The notes: generated from the letters alone by a model not told the origin. Shown: positions 21,001 to 34,933, counted from the first letter of the stretch. The stretch: 64,000 nt of DNA from Candidatus Absconditabacterales bacterium (GCA_025057375.1 JANWWO010000001.1:1-64000); one strand, 5' to 3'. Translations and numbers: made by a program.

Positions 21001-24000
21001 ATGGCAAAGGAATCAGTCACGTATTACGAAGCGTAATTGTAAATCACAGCGATGCATTGATCAGATCAAGTCCTCATGCTGGATTGATCGATCCAAGCCA
21101 TGATGGCTGTGCTGTTTTGGTAAATGAGATACCAACTGGTGATGCAATACAAGTTGATATTGCTGATGTATTGTCACCAGTAAATAAATCATTGAACACG
21201 TCTACAAATCATGTATTAATCACACAAAATCCTGTCAATGGTTGATAATTGAGACGGCCACGCACACGAATCGATACACGTTCTCCGCCGTCAAGAGAAA
21301 ATAACGAAGAATCAATACGATTGGCACCTGTACTATAGCTACATGAAATATCAGGACGAGATGGAACACACAGTGGCGATCATCACACAAATCACTGAGG
21401 GAGGAAATCATAGACCACCACCCCTGTTGCTCTCCCTGTTCACGGACGAGCATTATTGACGATATCGATATTCCACTCCATTTCTTGCCCCATCACTCAT
21501 GAAAAGCTCGAAACGAGTGTCTTGACAAGCCTTACACCAGGAACATCTCCTACTTCAATCGTGTCAGTATCGATATTATTTCCAAAGCTATATTCAAGAG
21601 GTTGCTGAGCAACACGTCAGGTATTGATTAGTAGCGTGCCACCAGACAATTGCGACAACATTGTCACCTGAAATGAGAGACGATACCCTTCTCCTACTGC
21701 AAGATTGCCAGGAATAGACCATGACCATTGTCATCACGTCAATACAGGCGTAACTGCCGTCATGATCGTTCCATCACGCCTGTGCAAACGAGTTGATCAT
21801 TGAACAAATCAAAGCTGTGGTGGAAGCTGATCAAAAACCACGATTGGTCATGTTGCAGACGTGGTGCCTTGATTGCTTACATCAAGGATAAATGTAACGA
21901 TATCCCCACTACGTGCGAAAAATCATGTATGAGATTTCTCTATCACCAAATCAGGAGCTCATCACACGATAGAAATGACAGTTCATGAGTTATTGGTGAG
22001 CGGAAAAAATTCACATCATAAAGCAAATCACTGTTGATATGATCATCTATCATAACATTCTCATCTAAGAGTATTTTGTAACACCGATCATATAGGCTGA
22101 GTAGAAACCAGTCTTCATGACATAATAATCTGTCATTGCTGTCATGGAGCAAGACCTCATGTAAAATCTGTTGTATTAACAGGATTTGATTGTGTATATC
22201 AAGACCAATCACCAAATTTCCAAAAGTATGCATTTCCTATAGTTGCTGAAGGAGGCAGAGAAAAGCTTATTCCTGTTAATGTTGGTAAAGAACTATTTCA
22301 TGACCACAAAAGAGAATCATACAAAGCAAATCAGGACAAATGTGCCGTTCCCGAATTCCCAAACGTTATACGGTAAGAAACAATATCTCCTGACTGAAGC
22401 ACTGTTTGTCCTTGGAGAATTTCTTTTCTGACCCACAAATCAGGGGATCATTGAGAACACACCCTTGCTCACGAAATATTGTTTATTGTTCTGTCACGTT
22501 CAAGGAAACTCTGAGCACCAAGTAATACAATGGATCATGTATTGATAAAACAAGTACCTTGTGGGACATTGGCATTCATACGAAAACTAAGATTCAGTGT
22601 CGTTTGTTCTCATGGACTAAATACTCATCATGTCCAGACGACAATCGTTCATCACGTTACAACAACTGGTCAAAACCCAAAAGATGTTCAAGTAATATAA
22701 GTCAACTGAGACGGAAATAGATCACGAATCTCAAATCATGATATGGTCATTGATCATGAATTACCAACAGTCAATGCAAACTCTACAAGATCACCACTGA
22801 TACGTGGCTCAATACTTGTCAATCTTTTGCCAATATACACATCTGGAATACCAAGCATTTCTCGAGTCACAAGAGACGTATTGCCCACATTATCACCCAA
22901 CAATCACGCACGACCCACTCATGCATGATAAGCACCAGTAAACTCAACCGAGTCAGTAATGACGGCAGGATTGAGAAAAAATTGTGTCCCGACAGGAAAT
23001 TGCTGACGGGTACGTCCACGAATACAAAGGTTTCTGCTCTGTCCTCATGCGAGCGCCATCACTCAATCAACCTGAACAAAAGAGGATGTTCATACATAGG
23101 TCCTCACATGGGCAGGTGCATGAGCAGGAAGAATAACTGGAACGACAGATCTTGTCCATGTTGTCCACGATCCATTATCAAGTCTATACTCACGGAAATC
23201 AATCTCATGATCAAGAATTGATGATGGCAAAAACACACGAGCATCATTGACCCCAAGTCATCAGATATTGGAAACCACAAAACAAACCTCAACCACATCA
23301 CCAGACACCTGAGGAGCAAATCATGTCAAAGATGAACTGAGAACCAAATCACCCATCGGATTGATAGTTACTGAACGTGTCACTTGTGGCGCGCCAACTC
23401 CATTGAAAGGGAATGCTGTATAAAAAAGTTCTCCACGCACAGCTTGTGGTGTTGCTATCGCAGCAGCAGTCAGTGGCGTCACAACAAGTCTTCTTGATGG
23501 TCATCATGCGGTAAACATCGATGGTGTCAAAAACCATGACACACGATTGAGATCATCACGCGTAAATCATGGTGTCGTTCCCTCTGGAACCAAAGCAAAT
23601 CATGAAGGAATCGTCGCAACGAGCAACACATTTCCTGCAGCTCATCATGATAATTGCAAATCGACAGTAACCAACGAACCTGATACTGCAAATTGTTGAG
23701 CTGGCGTCATAAGCAAATCATAGAGAGAAAATGGAGCTAAAGCACCAGTTACCAATGAAACATTATTGGTAGCAGGAGCAAATTGAGTAATCACTTCTCT
23801 AGATTCTTGTCCCAACGGCATCAAAATTCTTGCAGTATTGGAAAAAATAGCTCCTGACTGATATCACGTTCTTACCAGTGCATTGAGAACAAAACTGTGT
23901 TGCTGTCATGGCGAGAGACTAATCCCAGTCACCGACAATATTCTGGTTGCTTGATTGTATGTTTGACCTACAAAAAGCGTCTGCCCAAGTGTATGAGATG

Positions 24001-27000
24001 CAAATACAAAATGCTCTGACAAAACATCCTCAAAACGGATACCTGTGACGAGTCTAGCACCACTATTTCCTAAAGTAATCTGAAACTGAGCATCAAAACC
24101 AGACATGGCTTGTGGTTGATTGAGTAGTTGTTTACGAATCCAGAGATCAGGGAGTGGTTGGACATCGACAACAGCATCATCACAGACTTCCATACTTGCA
24201 GCAGCAGGACTTGGTCTGACACAAACACGATTGGTCATAACGGTACCAATTGTTGATGCAGTATCATTAAGAAATCATGTGATCACCAAACGAATTGATC
24301 ATTGAGGAGGAATAGTAGGAACCATTGCCGACCCACTCCGCAATAAGGCATTCACAAACGATAGTGGAATCAAAGGATTTTGTCATCATGCTGGCGAAAA
24401 GGATGTTTGGACAGTTGTGTTTGCAATAACTTCTGGTGGAAAACTATCCAAAATCCACACATTAGTTGCTGATGCAGATCAGGAGTTGGTAATAAGAATT
24501 TCGAACGACACAGGATCTCATACACGCTGTGGTGGAAGTCAAATATGATTTTTTTCGACACGAAGGACAACATTTGCACAGACGGCATCTTCTGATTGAC
24601 GTGTAAGTTGTCATTGAAAAAGTGGCTGATTCCTATTCGCATCCTCAAATGCTATACGAGCAATATTGGTAATACACGTATAAGATGGAGCATTCACACG
24701 CCCAACAAGCAAAGCACAACCACGATCTCACGGTTGAAGAACAGGAAGATCATCTTTAAACCATGCAACACGTCTTTCGGTGGAGCTAAATTCTCATGGA
24801 TACACCGTTCCTCATCCACATGGTTCATCAGGTCACGCAACACCAACAAAAAGATTTGCACTGACAAAATCAAGTTCTGCTGGCCAGATATCGAGCACAT
24901 CAAAATTAATAGCAACATTCCCCGTATTACGGAAATCAAGACGAAATGTTACCTCATCACCAAGTGATGCTCACGTCACCAAGGCACGTTTTCTAAAACT
25001 CATACCCATTCCAGGTTCGATACGACCTGTTGCAATCGCTACACGAGTAAACTGGTTGTTAAGTCCAAAACGGATTTCTCCAGTATTGATAAATCCCGAA
25101 CCAACACGAGTAGGCAAAATACCCTGACGAACTACTCCCGTAAAGATAATATCAAGTCCTGTTGCAGGCACAACGAGATTGTTTCGAATCATTGTTTGTC
25201 ACGCTTGGGATGAGAAAGCGCCAATTGACGCAGAAACAAAATCAATAAGATCACTAGGCCATGTATCACGGAATTGGACCGTTGCTGGTCATGCTCCATT
25301 ATTGTCGATACGAACACGAAAAACAACCTCATCTCATGGGATATACGGATTTGGTGTCAAACGTACTTTGGACATTTGCAAACGTGGCTCTCCAATAACT
25401 CATGTTGCTATCACAGTTGCAAGAATCAGTCAATTTTGACCTGTCATAATATCAGCAGTATTTTGGAATTCATCACCATAGGTCCATCACGCAGTATTGA
25501 GACGTCCTGTCAAGAAAAATGACAAACTCGACTGTCATGGAATACTTGCGTTGGGAATTGATCGTGTCACAACTTCAGATGCTCATGCCGTAGGTGTTGC
25601 TGCTGGTGACGTAGAGATAATCGTAAATGCAGGATCAAAAGTATCTACAATATACAAAGGCCCATTTCGTGTACTAAATCCTGTATTCGTCACACGAATC
25701 TCAAACCCTACAAGATCTCCTGCTTCATTTGGATTTTGGGTAAGACGACGTTTTGAAAATACAAGACGTGAACGAGACGCAAGATCGGCAGACGCTTGAA
25801 CCTGTCCACGAAACGAATTGGTTGCTCATTGAAAACGTCTTCGATCATCATCATATCGAAGTCTGACCGTATTGGTAACTGTGCCAAAAGTATCACTCGT
25901 CACTCTGGTTTGTAATAAAGGAATCGATCCACGACTATTGACAGGCAAAAAGCGAGCTGGTGCATGGTATCGTCTCACACGATTTGCATCATTTTGTCCT
26001 TGAAAATTTGCAGTCGGAACATGGTCATCCCCAACAACCGTTCCGATTGCAGCAAATCCATTAGGATAGTTCCATCATGGAGTATTATTGGGCACCACAA
26101 CACTTGCTAATCATGCCTCAAAACGAAGAACAGAGGGCAAAGTATCTTCAACAAAAAAGAACATCCCAGTATTTCCGATATTTTCCCGTTCGAGTGAAAA
26201 ATTTGCTTGATCTCACGATAACGCTCATACTATTGATGCGGGAGGCAACAACGTTTTACTAATACGTCCTTGCATATACTCACTGATCACAAAGGACGAA
26301 CGAGACGACGCACGAGGATTACCGGGTGTTCATCATACGATAACCACTCATGACTGTGTAAAAGGATCAAACACAATCCCAGTATTGACATGAGTCCTAT
26401 TTACATCAATTCCTGTCGCACCCATCCATATCCCTGTCACAATGACATCCACAAATCATCATGCTGGGATATCAACGAGATTCCAGGTAGCAGTCTGATC
26501 ATTTCCTTGATTCATTCACACAACTGTATTCCCGACCTGATGAAGTCTCAACCCTGGCATTGTCGCAAACGCTGAATGTTGGACAAAAGCAGAAAAAACA
26601 TCACTGACACGAAGTCAGGTTGCAACTCTCGTTCCTGTATTGGTCAGACGAAGACGGAACCCAAGCAGATCTCATGGTAATGCAGGACCAGTCAAAGCAA
26701 TGCTAGGATTACGTGCATCAAAACGTGTCGGAAATGGCGTCAGTGTTGTTTTTTCTATTCAGACATATGCCATACCAAGAATGTGTCAAGTAGCGAGTGC
26801 TGTTGGCGTGACGACAATCAAACACAAAGGACGACCAGCAACTCATGCACCAAAAGGATGGACACAATTGGTCGCAGGAACAAACGATGCTGTGTTCGTA
26901 AAAGATTGTGGGATTTGTGTCGTCAAACGTCAGGTAATAAAGAACGACACGGTTTGATCACGAGGCACTGTCAACGTCCACTCTAAAGGAATTACACTCG

Positions 27001-28465
27001 AAGGAACGATCGAAGAAGATACATACGCAATCGACGGAGGCAAAACATCACGAACAATCACTCCTGTCATCGTTGTGTTTCAGGTATTGGTAACATTGAC
27101 ACGAAATCATACTTCTTGCCATGTACCATATCGTTGACCAAACGGATCACGCCCATTTCCATCCATCCCCAAATACTGTTTAGTAATACTCATTTCTGTC
27201 CTCGGATAAATTGTCCAAGAAGCAGATGAAATATCATTGAGAAATAAAACTCATGGATGAGGTGATGTCACGACTCATGTATTAAGAAATGATTGGCCTA
27301 CCCCATCTCCTTTCGTTCCCAAAAGACGTGCAGTAAGGGTCACATTTAGTATTTGTCATGTATTGACACTGTAGACAAAAGACAAGGCATTTGCAGAAAT
27401 TGATCAAGCACTAAGATTGTCGACAACCGCAGACTCAAAAGCAAGATTTGATGGAAGTGTATCGACAAACAATCATGTGCCCAATCTAGTTCATTGGGAA
27501 TTATCAAATCTCAGACGGAATTGGATAGTATCATTTGGATAGTATGGTCATTGATTGAGCTGATTATTGAGTGTTGTTTTTGAGAATGTCACAATTGATC
27601 TTCCGAGAGTGAATCATGTCACCTGAGATGCCCCACGAATTGTTGCTCATTCGCGAATTGTTGCTGTATTGGTTCGCGATGTGAGCGTGTTGGTAAAAAG
27701 GATATGAACAATATCACGTGTAATCGTTTCGCCTGGATTGATAGTAACATTTTGGTTACAAGAAGAAACAGGATCACACACAAAAGATCACCCTGCCATG
27801 ACATGTTGAAGATTGATCGTAGCAACAGTATTCCCTGTATTTCTCATCGTTACACGAAATGTTAGTCTATCACCAGACCCAAATGCTTGACAACTTGATC
27901 AAACACAGGATGTCCCATTGAGATAATCAATACGAGTGAGTTGATTGATGACAGACAAGATTGTATAAGGCTGAAGAGAAAAAGATGCGACTGACTGGCC
28001 AGTAACGAAAGCAGGGATAGTAGCACCAACAAGTCAGGTATTGAGAACACTATCACCTGGTGCACTTGCATTGATCAATACCCCTGTCATAACCAAACGA
28101 ACAGTACATCATGTACCAATATACCCAATCTGTCAGGTAAGAATACCTGCTGTTGCGGTAAATAGCGATGGATTCAATGCTTGATCGGTCACAACCGATG
28201 GACATCATGCAAGACGAGTTCCTTGCACACCTCAAAATTGAAAACGGCTAGTATCATAAAAATCAGAAAACACAAGACCACTATAACCAATTCCCACAGA
28301 AACAATATCAATTTGATAGGATATCGTATCACCAGAACGAATTGGATTTGTCAATGTATTTGCTGTGGTGAGTGTCTTGGTAATACTGAGGTTTGCAAAT
28401 CACAACAAAGGACATACTACACTAATCAACGCAATACAAACCAAAAAACGAGTAATCAATGCCAT
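18080..28465 (-). CDS. Giant DUF11-repeat surface protein (3,461 residues)
   Basis: One frame of 10,386 bp runs from ATG 28465 to TAA 18080. I scanned this frame line by line and found no TAA or TAG, while UGA occurs very often. The N-terminus MALITRFLVCIALISVVCPLLGFA is a signal peptide, followed by NLSITKTLTTANTLTNPIRSGDTISYQIDIVSVG. That is the DUF11 pattern (SITKT...GDTItY.I...N.G), and many similar blocks follow (for example SVSKTVTCFQGRC...GDIIEYLVRITNTGSVTATNVLVTDTWPAGVELLS, and DIVITKTATPATVSSGDMITFRVRLANQ). The C-terminal 200 residues are different and may be an anchor or folding domain. Such DUF11 arrays form long beta-sandwich filaments on cell surfaces. Expected role: adhesion or attachment to a host cell. 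gatA lies 111 bp upstream on the same strand; a strong terminator follows. Confidence 0.92.
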
Positions 28466-28576
28466 ACGTAAAAAGCAGTAAGGTAAAAAATATCCATGAT
28501 ATTCGAGATAAGTATAGTGAGACATCAAAAAAAAGCAAATTTTTTGGTACAAAACAAGAACAAATATTGACAAAAT

Positions 28577-29983
28577 TTATATTCAATACAATCACTGAAT
28601 ATGTTTTGCTACCGTTACCAGTGTACCTTCATCCCATGCTCATCCCATCAAATGACAAGAAAATGGAAAAACAGAAGAAGCAAAATACCCAACAGGAAAA
28701 GATATCGCTGGCAATCACGTCAAATTTGCTGGAATCGTAAAAATATCAGCCAATCGCATACGTATTGGATCATCACTTTTGGATCCTAAAACCCAAGGAT
28801 ATTCTGGACTTGTAGGACTCAAAATCACATCATAGTCCGTCAAGATTTTGTTTACTTCGATCTTCATATCTTCTTGCATCGCTTGTGCATGACGAAAATA
28901 CAATTCCATATTTTCTGAACGCAACATATCAGCTCACAAAGCAATTCTTCTTTTGACTTCTGGTCAAAATCAACTATCTCTGACTCTCGTCATATATTGA
29001 TGGAGTGTTTCTTGGTCATGAAGAGGTAAACGCAAACCATATTTGATACCATCAAAACGTGCCATATTTGAAGAAACTTCTGCAGGACACAAGACATAAT
29101 ACACAGCAACACCTTGCTGAACAGACGGGAGCGACACATAATCAACACGTGCTCATGCCTGACGTATATGGTCAATTACAGTGAGAAAATCATGACGAAT
29201 ATCGTCTGCCACCCCATCATTAAAAGCAAAATCAGGAACAGCAATACGAAATGAAGAAAGTGGACGATCAGGACAAATAATTTTTGTTCTAGGAAGAGAC
29301 ATCATATCACGAGCATCATACTCAATCAGCGTATTGAGAGTCAAGACAGCATCATCAAGTGTTTTGGTCAATGTTCCTACTTGGTCAAGAGAATTCGCCA
29401 TTGGTTGAATACCAAAACGAGAAATACTCCCATACGTTGGTTTGGTTCAAACAATACCACACATCGCAGCAGGCTGACGACAACTTCATCCTGTATCTGT
29501 CCCAAGTGCTACCAAACAATGATCTGCGGCAACAGCAGCAGCTGATCACGACGATGATCATCAAGGAACTTTGGTAATATCAAGGGGATTTTTTGTCGGG
29601 CCAAACGCTGATGTCTCACCACTGCTTCCCATAGCAAATTCATCCATATTTGTCTTGCCCAAAATGAAAAAACCAGCATCACGACAAAGTGTAACAGCAG
29701 TTGCATCATAAGGAGGAATATATCCATCAAGCATACGAGAAGCACATGTTGTAGGCATATCCATCGTCATAAAATTATCTTTGAGTCCCAGAGGAGCAGC
29801 AGCAAATGGCAAATCGATCGCTTTCACAAGCATGTCTTCATCAAGCATATCAGGAACGTAAATCCATGCATTGAGAGAAGATGTATCCTTATGGGCACGG
29901 AAAAAATAGTCACTGACAACATCACGTGGATGGATCGATCACGAACGGACTCACGCAAGATATGATGTCAAAGTATAAGACAT
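28577..29983 (-). CDS. gatA: Glutamyl-tRNA(Gln) amidotransferase subunit A (amidase signature family)
   Basis: 468 residues. LGLKDNF gives the catalytic lysine, GGSSSGSAAAVAA (both glycines UGA) and GTDTGGSCRQPA give the Ser-Ser pair of the amidase-signature triad, and YGSISRFG plus MANSLDQVG are typical GatA stretches. The C-terminal region [13 protein letters not shown]...[19 protein letters not shown] also fits. It converts Glu-tRNA(Gln) to Gln-tRNA(Gln) with GatB and GatC, neither of which is in this window. The last 40 residues (from about 28700) are less well conserved. The start at 29983 gives the expected [16 protein letters not shown]-terminus. Confidence 0.92.
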
Positions 29984-30113
29984 GAATATACAAAAAAATA
30001 AAAACAATACTACACCACGATCATGTAGCAACTATCATAATAAAAGTATCTAGTGTTTTTTTGTGCAAAAGCAAGGAAAAAATGACACATTCAACGAAAA
30101 GAAGAAGAAAAAT

Positions 30114-30142
30114 TTGACAAATAAAAAATAAATGACTATATA
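30114..30142 (+). promoter_or_regulatory. Sigma-70-like promoter
   Basis: TTGACA (30114-30119), 17 nt, TATATA (30137-30142), 70 bp before the ATG of the secreted protein at 30212. Confidence 0.6.
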
Positions 30143-30211
30143 TAGAATATATACCCCATAGCATCACACAGAACAACAATCATTTTTTACTTTATATCTC
30201 TTCTCTTTATC

Positions 30212-31795
30212 ATGCACGTTCCATCTCTCTTCTACTCTCTCATCAGTCTTTTCCTAAGCATGGCAATATTCATTCCTTTCGTAAGAGCAAATGTTGTTAC
30301 CTTTCCTGGTATTACAAGTGAAAGAGTAAAACAATTCTTTTCTCCTATCCATTTTGTGTGAGGAGGAAATGATTTTGGATGATGATTCTTTGGTATTTGA
30401 ACAAAAGATAGAACACAAACAATCTCGCTCAATGGAGAAACAATCACCTGTAAAAGACAAATTATTTGATTCTACTTCAATTCTCAAAGAGGAAATAGAT
30501 TATGGCCCCTTGATCAAGAAACCCTCAATCAACTCAAGGGGAGCGACCAAAGCTATGCAAGACTGACACTCGAGTGATGAATTTTTACCAACTGTGAATG
30601 ACCATGAATCAAAAATGTGTATGGAAGATATGGTATCATAACATACAATCAAGGATGATCAAGATCTCAACTCATTGCATGAACAAAGATCAATCGTGCC
30701 TTAAATACGATTACACCAACCTTTGCACATTCACTAGAAAACTTTGACAACAAATCTCTCATATGATGGTTGTATGACAGTATCTGAGGACGATGAATGG
30801 TAGGAGGTCCTCTAACAGCGTCTTGCTATGATACTATGATCACAGCAATCAATGATAATCAAACAATTAATCAGATATTTACCCTTGATAATAATGGCAT
30901 CATCACAATGACAAACAATCAAGCATGTAGACTTGATGAAGCAGCAAAAGAAACAGCACTATGACAAATTTTGTGATCCATTAGCGTCAATGGGAACATC
31001 GCACTCACAAGATCAATAAGTGCAACCGATAGAGCCTCCATCCAAGGAAATAATAATCAAAGAACAATTGTACAAAACACAACTGTATCAATTGCAAATG
31101 TATTAGGTTCTACAAGAAGAACATCAGAATGACTATGTAGAGGGAAACGAAGAAATAGCGCTCCTCTTTTGGGAACCAATAATGAAAACACTATTTGTGT
31201 AGATTTTTGATCATATCAAGAAACAAATAGAGTCATGCTCAATGCAAGCGATCTAAGCACTATATCAAAAAGAACATTGATTATTAAAAATTGAAATCTT
31301 GTCATTAATGGCATCATTCCACAAAATAGTGAGCTCAACGTGTTTATCGACAATGGCAATCTCCTTCTTGCACCAGCATGATGAAACACATTACAGTTCT
31401 TTGACCACAATGGATATCTCCTTGCAAACAGCAACAATCATACAGCAAGATGACAAGCATTGAGATGAAATTTTATTATCAATGGACTTTTTTTATGATA
31501 TAATACAAATACCAATACAATCCAGTCATTTCCACACAAAGTATATATTTATGGAAAACTTGCATCACTCAATACACCGGTTGCTCCCACTCCTGAAAGA
31601 ATCCAACAAGTCGAAAGACTGACAGCAACAAAAAATCATACCAACAAGATTAATTTTTCGGATGCATTTACCTGGAGCTGTAATCCTTGAACATCACAAG
31701 GAAGTGATGGCACACCATGCTGATCATCAAACGATAAACATACATTTTCACCTCTCATTGTTATTGATAGCCTCTTTGAATCACCACGATTTTAA
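30212..31795 (+). CDS. Secreted glycine-rich protein of unknown function
   Basis: 527 residues with a good signal peptide (MHVPSLFYSLISLFLSMAIFIPFVRA) and no recognised domain. The body is rich in Gly, Asn and Thr, with a high density of UGA-coded glycines (for example the GGG and FGGFFG runs near residues 50-62). The centre (ISKRTLIIKNGNLVINGIIPQNSELNVFIDNGNLLLAP) looks like a beta-helix or polymer-type repeat, where strands alternate with NG turns. There are pairs of Cys near the N- and C-terminal parts. It has its own promoter and terminator, so it is expressed alone. A structural surface or secreted adhesin-like protein is a reasonable guess. Confidence 0.75.
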
Positions 31796-31803
31796 CAACA
31801 GAT

Positions 31804-31825
31804 GGGACTGTGTCCCTTTTTTTTT
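31804..31825 (+). terminator. Rho-independent terminator
   Basis: GGGAC-TGT-GTCCC followed by nine T, 8 bp after the stop of the secreted protein. Confidence 0.8.
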
Positions 31826-31839
31826 ATAGGAGAAAAGAG

Positions 31840-32823
31840 CTAAAAAACAATAATAGGCATAGGAAGACGAAAACGGAGATACGTACTGACTGTTGTCATT
31901 GATGACTGCACAGTAGAAACAGCAATACCCAAAGGGGATGACCAAAAGACATCATTGTCACTGCTTGATTCTCCACGAAGACAAAAGCGAAACGAGGGCG
32001 TAGTACAAACGGATTGCTCACTACATCAGGGAACCCCAATATAAAGGTATCCCAAACGGTCAGAAAAAGAGCCGACTGACGAAGAACGCAAAAAATCTAG
32101 GAATGTAAAGCCTGAACCAACATTCCCGTCAGTGATATTATTTTCCTGCAGTATGGGAGCAAGAGGCTGCTCTAAAAATGTCATAAGAAGATTCGTATTA
32201 TCTACAGGATTCATATCACCACTAAAGATCAATACAGAAGGAATATAAGGTAATAATTGATCATTATATGGCAGGAATCCAACACTAAGAACATAATCAG
32301 TCGAAAGACGACTTGACATATCTGTCACTGGTTCGATGAGAAGACGACGATCCTGGGTAAGAAGAAAACTTAAGGATTCAGACTCCTGAGAAAAAAGCCC
32401 AAAAAATGTACGTACATCACGAAAAAGGGGGATAATAAGCTCATCTCATGGATTGAGTACAAATGCATTGAGAAGCGAACAATCATCCACATGAAGAGGA
32501 TTATGGGTCAAACGTGGCGAAAAAGATTTTGCAAACAAAAGATGAGATGATGAATGACGGTCTAAAAATCAAGAAAGCAATCAATCAAGAAATCAAACAT
32601 ATTCATCACGAAATCAATGGTTGGTGACAGACACATAGGACAAGGCATATTCTATTCATCATTGAGACAACGACCTAGAACGTAAATAATCAGTAGTAAA
32701 ATCCAAACGACGAATCAATCAGCCAAGACCAGTCATACTCACAAAAATTAACAAAGATGAAACGGTCATAATATACAAAACAAGCACCATCATTGATCAG
32801 GCTTTCTTCCTCATACCAAGCAT
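31840..32823 (-). CDS. Membrane-anchored protein with PilX-like N-terminus
   Basis: 327 residues. The N-terminus (MLGMRKKAGSMMVLVLYIMTVSSLLIFVSMTG) has basic residues, a Gly (UGA) and a hydrophobic helix, as in PilX or GspK-type minor pilins (which keep a short basic lead, then GSxxxVxLYxMTxxSL). The rest is a single soluble domain with segments such as SVLIFSGDMNPVDNTNLLMTFLEQP and no catalytic motif. It could be a minor pilin or any single-pass protein. It is divergent from the M23 gene and convergent with the secreted protein. Confidence 0.6.
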
Positions 32824-32856
32824 ATGCCCCAAAAGATAAAATACTTAATAAAAAAT

Positions 32857-32885
32857 TTGACAAGAAAATTATTTTAAGGTATAAT
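32857..32885 (+). promoter_or_regulatory. Consensus sigma-70 promoter of the M23 peptidase gene
   Basis: TTGACA (32857-32862), exactly 17 nt, TATAAT (32880-32885). Both hexamers are perfect consensus. Transcription should start near 32892, leaving a leader of about 30 nt before the ATG at 32923. Confidence 0.85.
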
Positions 32886-32922
32886 CAAAATATGAATATA
32901 CAACTCTTTTATTTTTATTGAT

Positions 32923-34269
32923 ATGATGCAAACTTGCAAGCCCAAATTACAAAAAAACATCTTTATCGCTGACTATGGTAAATGGTGGTCTCACGATACG
33001 TCTCGTAACATTCTTGGCTATACATCAATGATAGTTCTTAGCTTGTTTGGGATTATTGGACGATATTCCACAGCGAATACAAATACTCCAAACAATACAA
33101 ATCTTGAATATCCACTTCGTCAAGTATCTAAATTGGAATGTAGAACAACACATTGGAATGATCATAGCACTGATTGTAAGATATGACTCCCCCGTATTGC
33201 AGGAGCCAATTTCGATGCAGTAAAAAACAATAAAACAGTAAGAGACATCTATTCTGTCTTATATAAAGATGCCTATACCAAAACATGGCAATTTGTAGGA
33301 TCTCACATGGGAATTGATTTTTCAACTGCAAGAGGAACTCCAACCTATGCAATTGCAGATGGAATTGTCGACTTTGCTGGAACCCAAGGATGATATGGGA
33401 ATGTCATCAAAATAAGATTTAGATACAATAGTAAAGAATATCTTGCTGTATATGCCCATCTTGATACCATCGAAGTCAAGCAAGGAGACTCAGTAAAAAA
33501 ATGACAGAGAATCGGAACAGTAGGGAATACAGGAGTAGCATGAGGACAAATGGGCTGATTTCATCTCCACTTCGAAATAAATATCCCTGACCCAAAATCA
33601 AAAAGATTTGTCTATGGATTCTGGGAATGTCCAGAATGGAACATGGGGAAAAATGAATTTCAAGTCGTAGAACAATGACACTGTAGATCATTTATGGATC
33701 AAAGAACTCTTGACCCAATCGCCTTTCTTGAACAAGCATGAGCAGCCATCGTCGCACCATCACCATGATGACAAGACACAGTTGTCCAACAACCAACACC
33801 ATCTCAACCCACCCAGGCAGTAGCAAAATGACCAGCAACTATTCGTATTACTGAACCTCAAGGAATAAATGTTTCTACAACAGCAAGAGAACTAATAAAT
33901 ACACATACACTCGCCATCGATGCCCCCATTAACAATCTTGCTATCAACGAAGAAGGAAATATCTCTCTCAAACTTATTAACAAAACAACCAATAAAGCAA
34001 TGGTATGACTATTGACAGACGCATTAGAAATTGTTTCATCCGATCGTTCTCTTACTATTAATCCTACCTCTATTTCTCTCCTTTCTGATCCAGCTATTGT
34101 ACGTATCAAAGCATCCACTGCTGGCGAAAAAACAGTAACAGTAAGAATCAATTGACAAACACGATGAACAATCACATTCACCATCTGATGAGGAACGCAT
34201 GCAAGTGCGCAACCAACAAGATTTGTCTGCCTTTATAAAGCAGCTGATAGAATGAAATACTTTTTCTAA
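32923..34269 (+). CDS. M23 family metallopeptidase
   Basis: 448 residues. An N-terminal membrane segment (about residues 30-48, YTSMIVLSLFGIIGRY) anchors it outside. The peptidase domain has the zinc ligands of M23: H128 and D131 in SHMGIDF, H179 in VYAHLD, and H214-x-H216 in GFHLHFEI. GDSVKKGQRIGTVGNTG is the usual inner motif. It should cut cross-bridges in peptidoglycan. The C-terminal 150 residues (after a Pro/Gln/Ser linker) form a beta-rich domain (IRITEPQGINVSTTA...AGEKTVTVRING) that resembles an Ig-like or wall-binding fold. ATG 32923 was used; an earlier ATG at 32892 is out of frame. Transcribed from the consensus promoter and closed by a terminator. Confidence 0.92.
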
Positions 34270-34295
34270 ATATCACTAAATACAAAGAATAAAAA

Positions 34296-34330
34296 AACCA
34301 TCACTGACTATTCCGTGGTGGTTTTGCTTG
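34296..34330 (+). terminator. Rho-independent terminator of the M23 gene
   Basis: AACCATCAC pairs with GTGGTGGTT (nine pairs, one G-U) around a 10-nt loop, followed by TT. Confidence 0.75.
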
Positions 34331-34399
34331 TAATTTTTAAAAAAAAAACTACTCTCAAAAACAATATAACCATCATTTTATTTCTCTCTTACTCATTCT

Positions 34400-34933
34400 A
34401 TGATAACGATCATAGCAGCTATTGCGGCCAATGGGGTAATTGGAAACCATAATCGTTTACCATGGCCTCACCTGCCTTGAGATATGAAACATTTTCAGTC
34501 ATGTATTACCGATCAACGTATTGTCATGTGATCAAAGACTGCCCAATCATTTCGCAATCATCCCAAATTACAAAAAAACCAGATAGCTCAACGATGATGA
34601 CATCCATCAGCCAAACATAGCATTATTATGTCTCAGACACAAAAACCATCAATCAATCAATGTATTAAGACAAAAAAAATTGTTGAAACAAGCAATCAAA
34701 CAATAGAAGAAATAATTCAATCATACCCACATGACAATCTCTGGATTATATGATGAGCAAAAATCTATGAAGCACGACTCTCTTATGCAAACAGAATGAT
34801 CATTACCCACATAGACAAAGACTACGAATGAGATAGCTTCTTTCCCAATTGGAATCAACACGACTGGATTCTCATACAAGAGAAAGCATGAGAAGACGAA
34901 GGAACAAAAATTTGTTTCTATCAAAAAAAATAG
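34400..34933 (+). CDS. folA: Dihydrofolate reductase
   Basis: 177 residues. ITIIAAIAANGVIGNHNRLPWPHLPGDMKHF matches the standard N-terminus (ANGVIGxxNxLPWxLPxDxxxF). VMGSKT (Gly coded by UGA) and LWIIGGAKIYE are the NADPH-binding motifs, and ITHIDKDYEGDSFFP is also typical. It reduces dihydrofolate to tetrahydrofolate. No thymidylate synthase is adjacent. glyA elsewhere in this window supplies the one-carbon unit. Confidence 0.95.

Noticed and set aside
18080-28465. Several separate DUF11 genes
   Set aside because: All segments share one frame from the signal peptide to the TAA, with no TAA or TAG between and no ribosome-binding site or signal peptide repeated inside.
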